From the NCBI RefSeq assembly GCF_003097635.1, contig NZ_QCZI01000003.1:1-64000 (forward strand): a stretch of 64,000 nt of DNA. The letters are read 5' to 3'. Below are positions 63,234 to 64,000 of the stretch, piece after piece; the first letter of the stretch is position 1, and every line of letters begins with the position of its first letter. The DNA is from Flavobacterium psychrotolerans (GTDB lineage: Bacteria > Bacteroidota > Bacteroidia > Flavobacteriales > Flavobacteriaceae). The notes under the pieces are model-generated. The model searched no databases. It was not told where the DNA came from and saw only the letters and a list, made by a program, of their open reading frames with translations. The position numbers were made by a program, and so were the translations under genes.

Positions 63234-64000
63234 ATGAAAAATCTACTCTGTTTGTTTCTTTTTTTTCAAATGGGAACCGTTTCTTGTCAGGAGAAAAAAT
63301 GGCTTGCCACAAAAATAGACACCCTCCAATTTCAAGCCGATTCTTTTATTGGCTTTGATACATTTGGCGCCTACTACTACATCAAAAATAATGTTTTGAT
63401 CAAAAAAAACAAAACTAAAACCTGGCAATACAAAAACCTTTCCTTGAATAAAATTTCGAAAGTCGATTTGCAAAACCCATTGAATCTTGTTGTATTCTAT
63501 GAAAATTTCAATACTGTAGTATTACTCGACAATCAACTTAACGAAATTCAGAAAATTAACTTTTCCGAAAATACCATTCCAATATTAGCCACGGCAACAG
63601 GATTGGCGTTTGGAAACCGACTTTGGATATACAACAGTTTAGCACAACAAATTGGACTCTATGATTATCTGAAATCAGAATTTAAAACTATAACAGTTCC
63701 TTTTATTGGAAACATAAAACCATACGATACCAATTACAATTATTTTCAATGGATAGACGAAAATCAAAATTGGTCCCGATGCAATATTTTTGGCAAAGTT
63801 ACTGTTCTCGGTAAAGTTCCCGAATTTGACCTTATCCAAGCAATTTCTGACTCAGAGATAGTTTACAAAAAAGGAGATACTTTATATTATTATACTTTGA
63901 ACGGAAATAAGACTACCATAATTCATTTTAACGAAAAAACCTTTGAAAGTTTTTATTATAAAGACCAAATTTTATCTATTTTTACATTCAAAGGAATTAC
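63234..64000 (+). CDS. Unknown exported protein, cut by the right edge
   Basis: An open frame of at least 255 codons that runs off the window. MKNLLCLFLFFQMGTVSCQEK is a signal with a lipobox-like VSCQ. The rest has repeated beta-strand-like segments (KIDTLQFQADSFIGFD, NLVVFYENFNTVVLLDNQLNEI), compatible with a beta-propeller. No family recognised. It follows metK by 138 bases and a terminator, so it is a separate transcript. Confidence 0.7.
   Translation, partial: MKNLLCLFLFFQMGTVSCQEKKWLATKIDTLQFQADSFIGFDTFGAYYYIKNNVLIKKNKTKTWQYKNLSLNKISKVDLQNPLNLVVFYENFNTVVLLDNQLNEIQKINFSENTIPILATATGLAFGNRLWIYNSLAQQIGLYDYLKSEFKTITVPFIGNIKPYDTNYNYFQWIDENQNWSRCNIFGKVTVLGKVPEFDLIQAISDSEIVYKKGDTLYYYTLNGNKTTIIHFNEKTFESFYYKDQILSIFTFKGI

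Noticed and set aside
1-64000. tRNA genes, prophage or integrative element boundaries.
   Set aside because: I saw no cloverleaf with a GTTCGA arm, no integrase and no phage structural genes; the Bro-N gene alone does not make a prophage.

Overview
The window is AT-rich and carries a compact flavobacterial gene set: the gliding-motility ABC ATPase GldA, an ExbB-ExbD-ExbD-TonB operon, a split MetH, a DAHP synthase-chorismate mutase fusion, a HEPN-tailed sulfite reductase, and promoters of the Bacteroidota TTG-N17-21-TAnnTTTG type. It most likely comes from a Flavobacterium chromosome. All functional calls rest on motif reading, not on database searches.

Layout. Positions 1-500 hold three tandem minus-strand promoters and a leader that appears to feed an rRNA operon whose 16S gene lies just beyond the left edge. 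Positions 0.7-9 kb are mixed housekeeping: LolC/E-like permease, NamZ-like muramidase, thioredoxin-like protein, methyltransferase, bacillithiol transferase-like protein, PLP enzyme, TonB-domain protein, QueE. Positions 9.1-14.9 kb form one minus-strand operon, exbB-exbD-exbD-tonB-small membrane protein-PstS-like protein-TPR protein, for energising outer-membrane transport. Positions 15.3-24.5 kb hold a DUF486 protein, cupin, penicillin acylase, flavin reductase, sulfatase-modifying-factor-like protein, queA, aroA and a MazG-like pyrophosphohydrolase.

Positions 24.5-28.8 kb look like an accessory island. It has a REP-associated tyrosine transposase, at least seven copies of its probable palindromic substrate, a large DNA adenine methyltransferase with a possible nuclease N-terminus, an array of six 21-22 bp palindromic units, and an unknown protein. 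dtd, rsgA and the aromatic operon pheA-aminotransferase-tyrA-aroG/Q follow (29-34.8 kb). That operon is preceded by a short leader peptide rich in Phe and Tyr codons, an antiterminator and a terminator, so it is probably controlled by attenuation.

Positions 37.9-63.1 kb are a sulfur and methionine supercluster: metF, a two-gene methionine synthase split by an inserted BRO-type gene and a foldback repeat, a ferredoxin-NADP reductase-like flavoprotein, siroheme synthase, sulfite reductase, cysN, a DUF2490 protein, cysD, an APS-reductase-type cysH, a TauE permease, an Rrf2 regulator, metZ, osmC, a three-domain MetX-aspartokinase-homoserine dehydrogenase, an O-acetylhomoserine sulfhydrylase and metK. 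Within 2.6 kb three control types occur side by side: a SAM-I (S-box) riboswitch before the MetX fusion, two successive leader-peptide/terminator units (one strongly Cys/Met-rich) before the sulfhydrylase, and a SAM-II-like pseudoknot before metK whose 3' strand is shared with a terminator. The window ends inside an unidentified secreted or lipoprotein gene.
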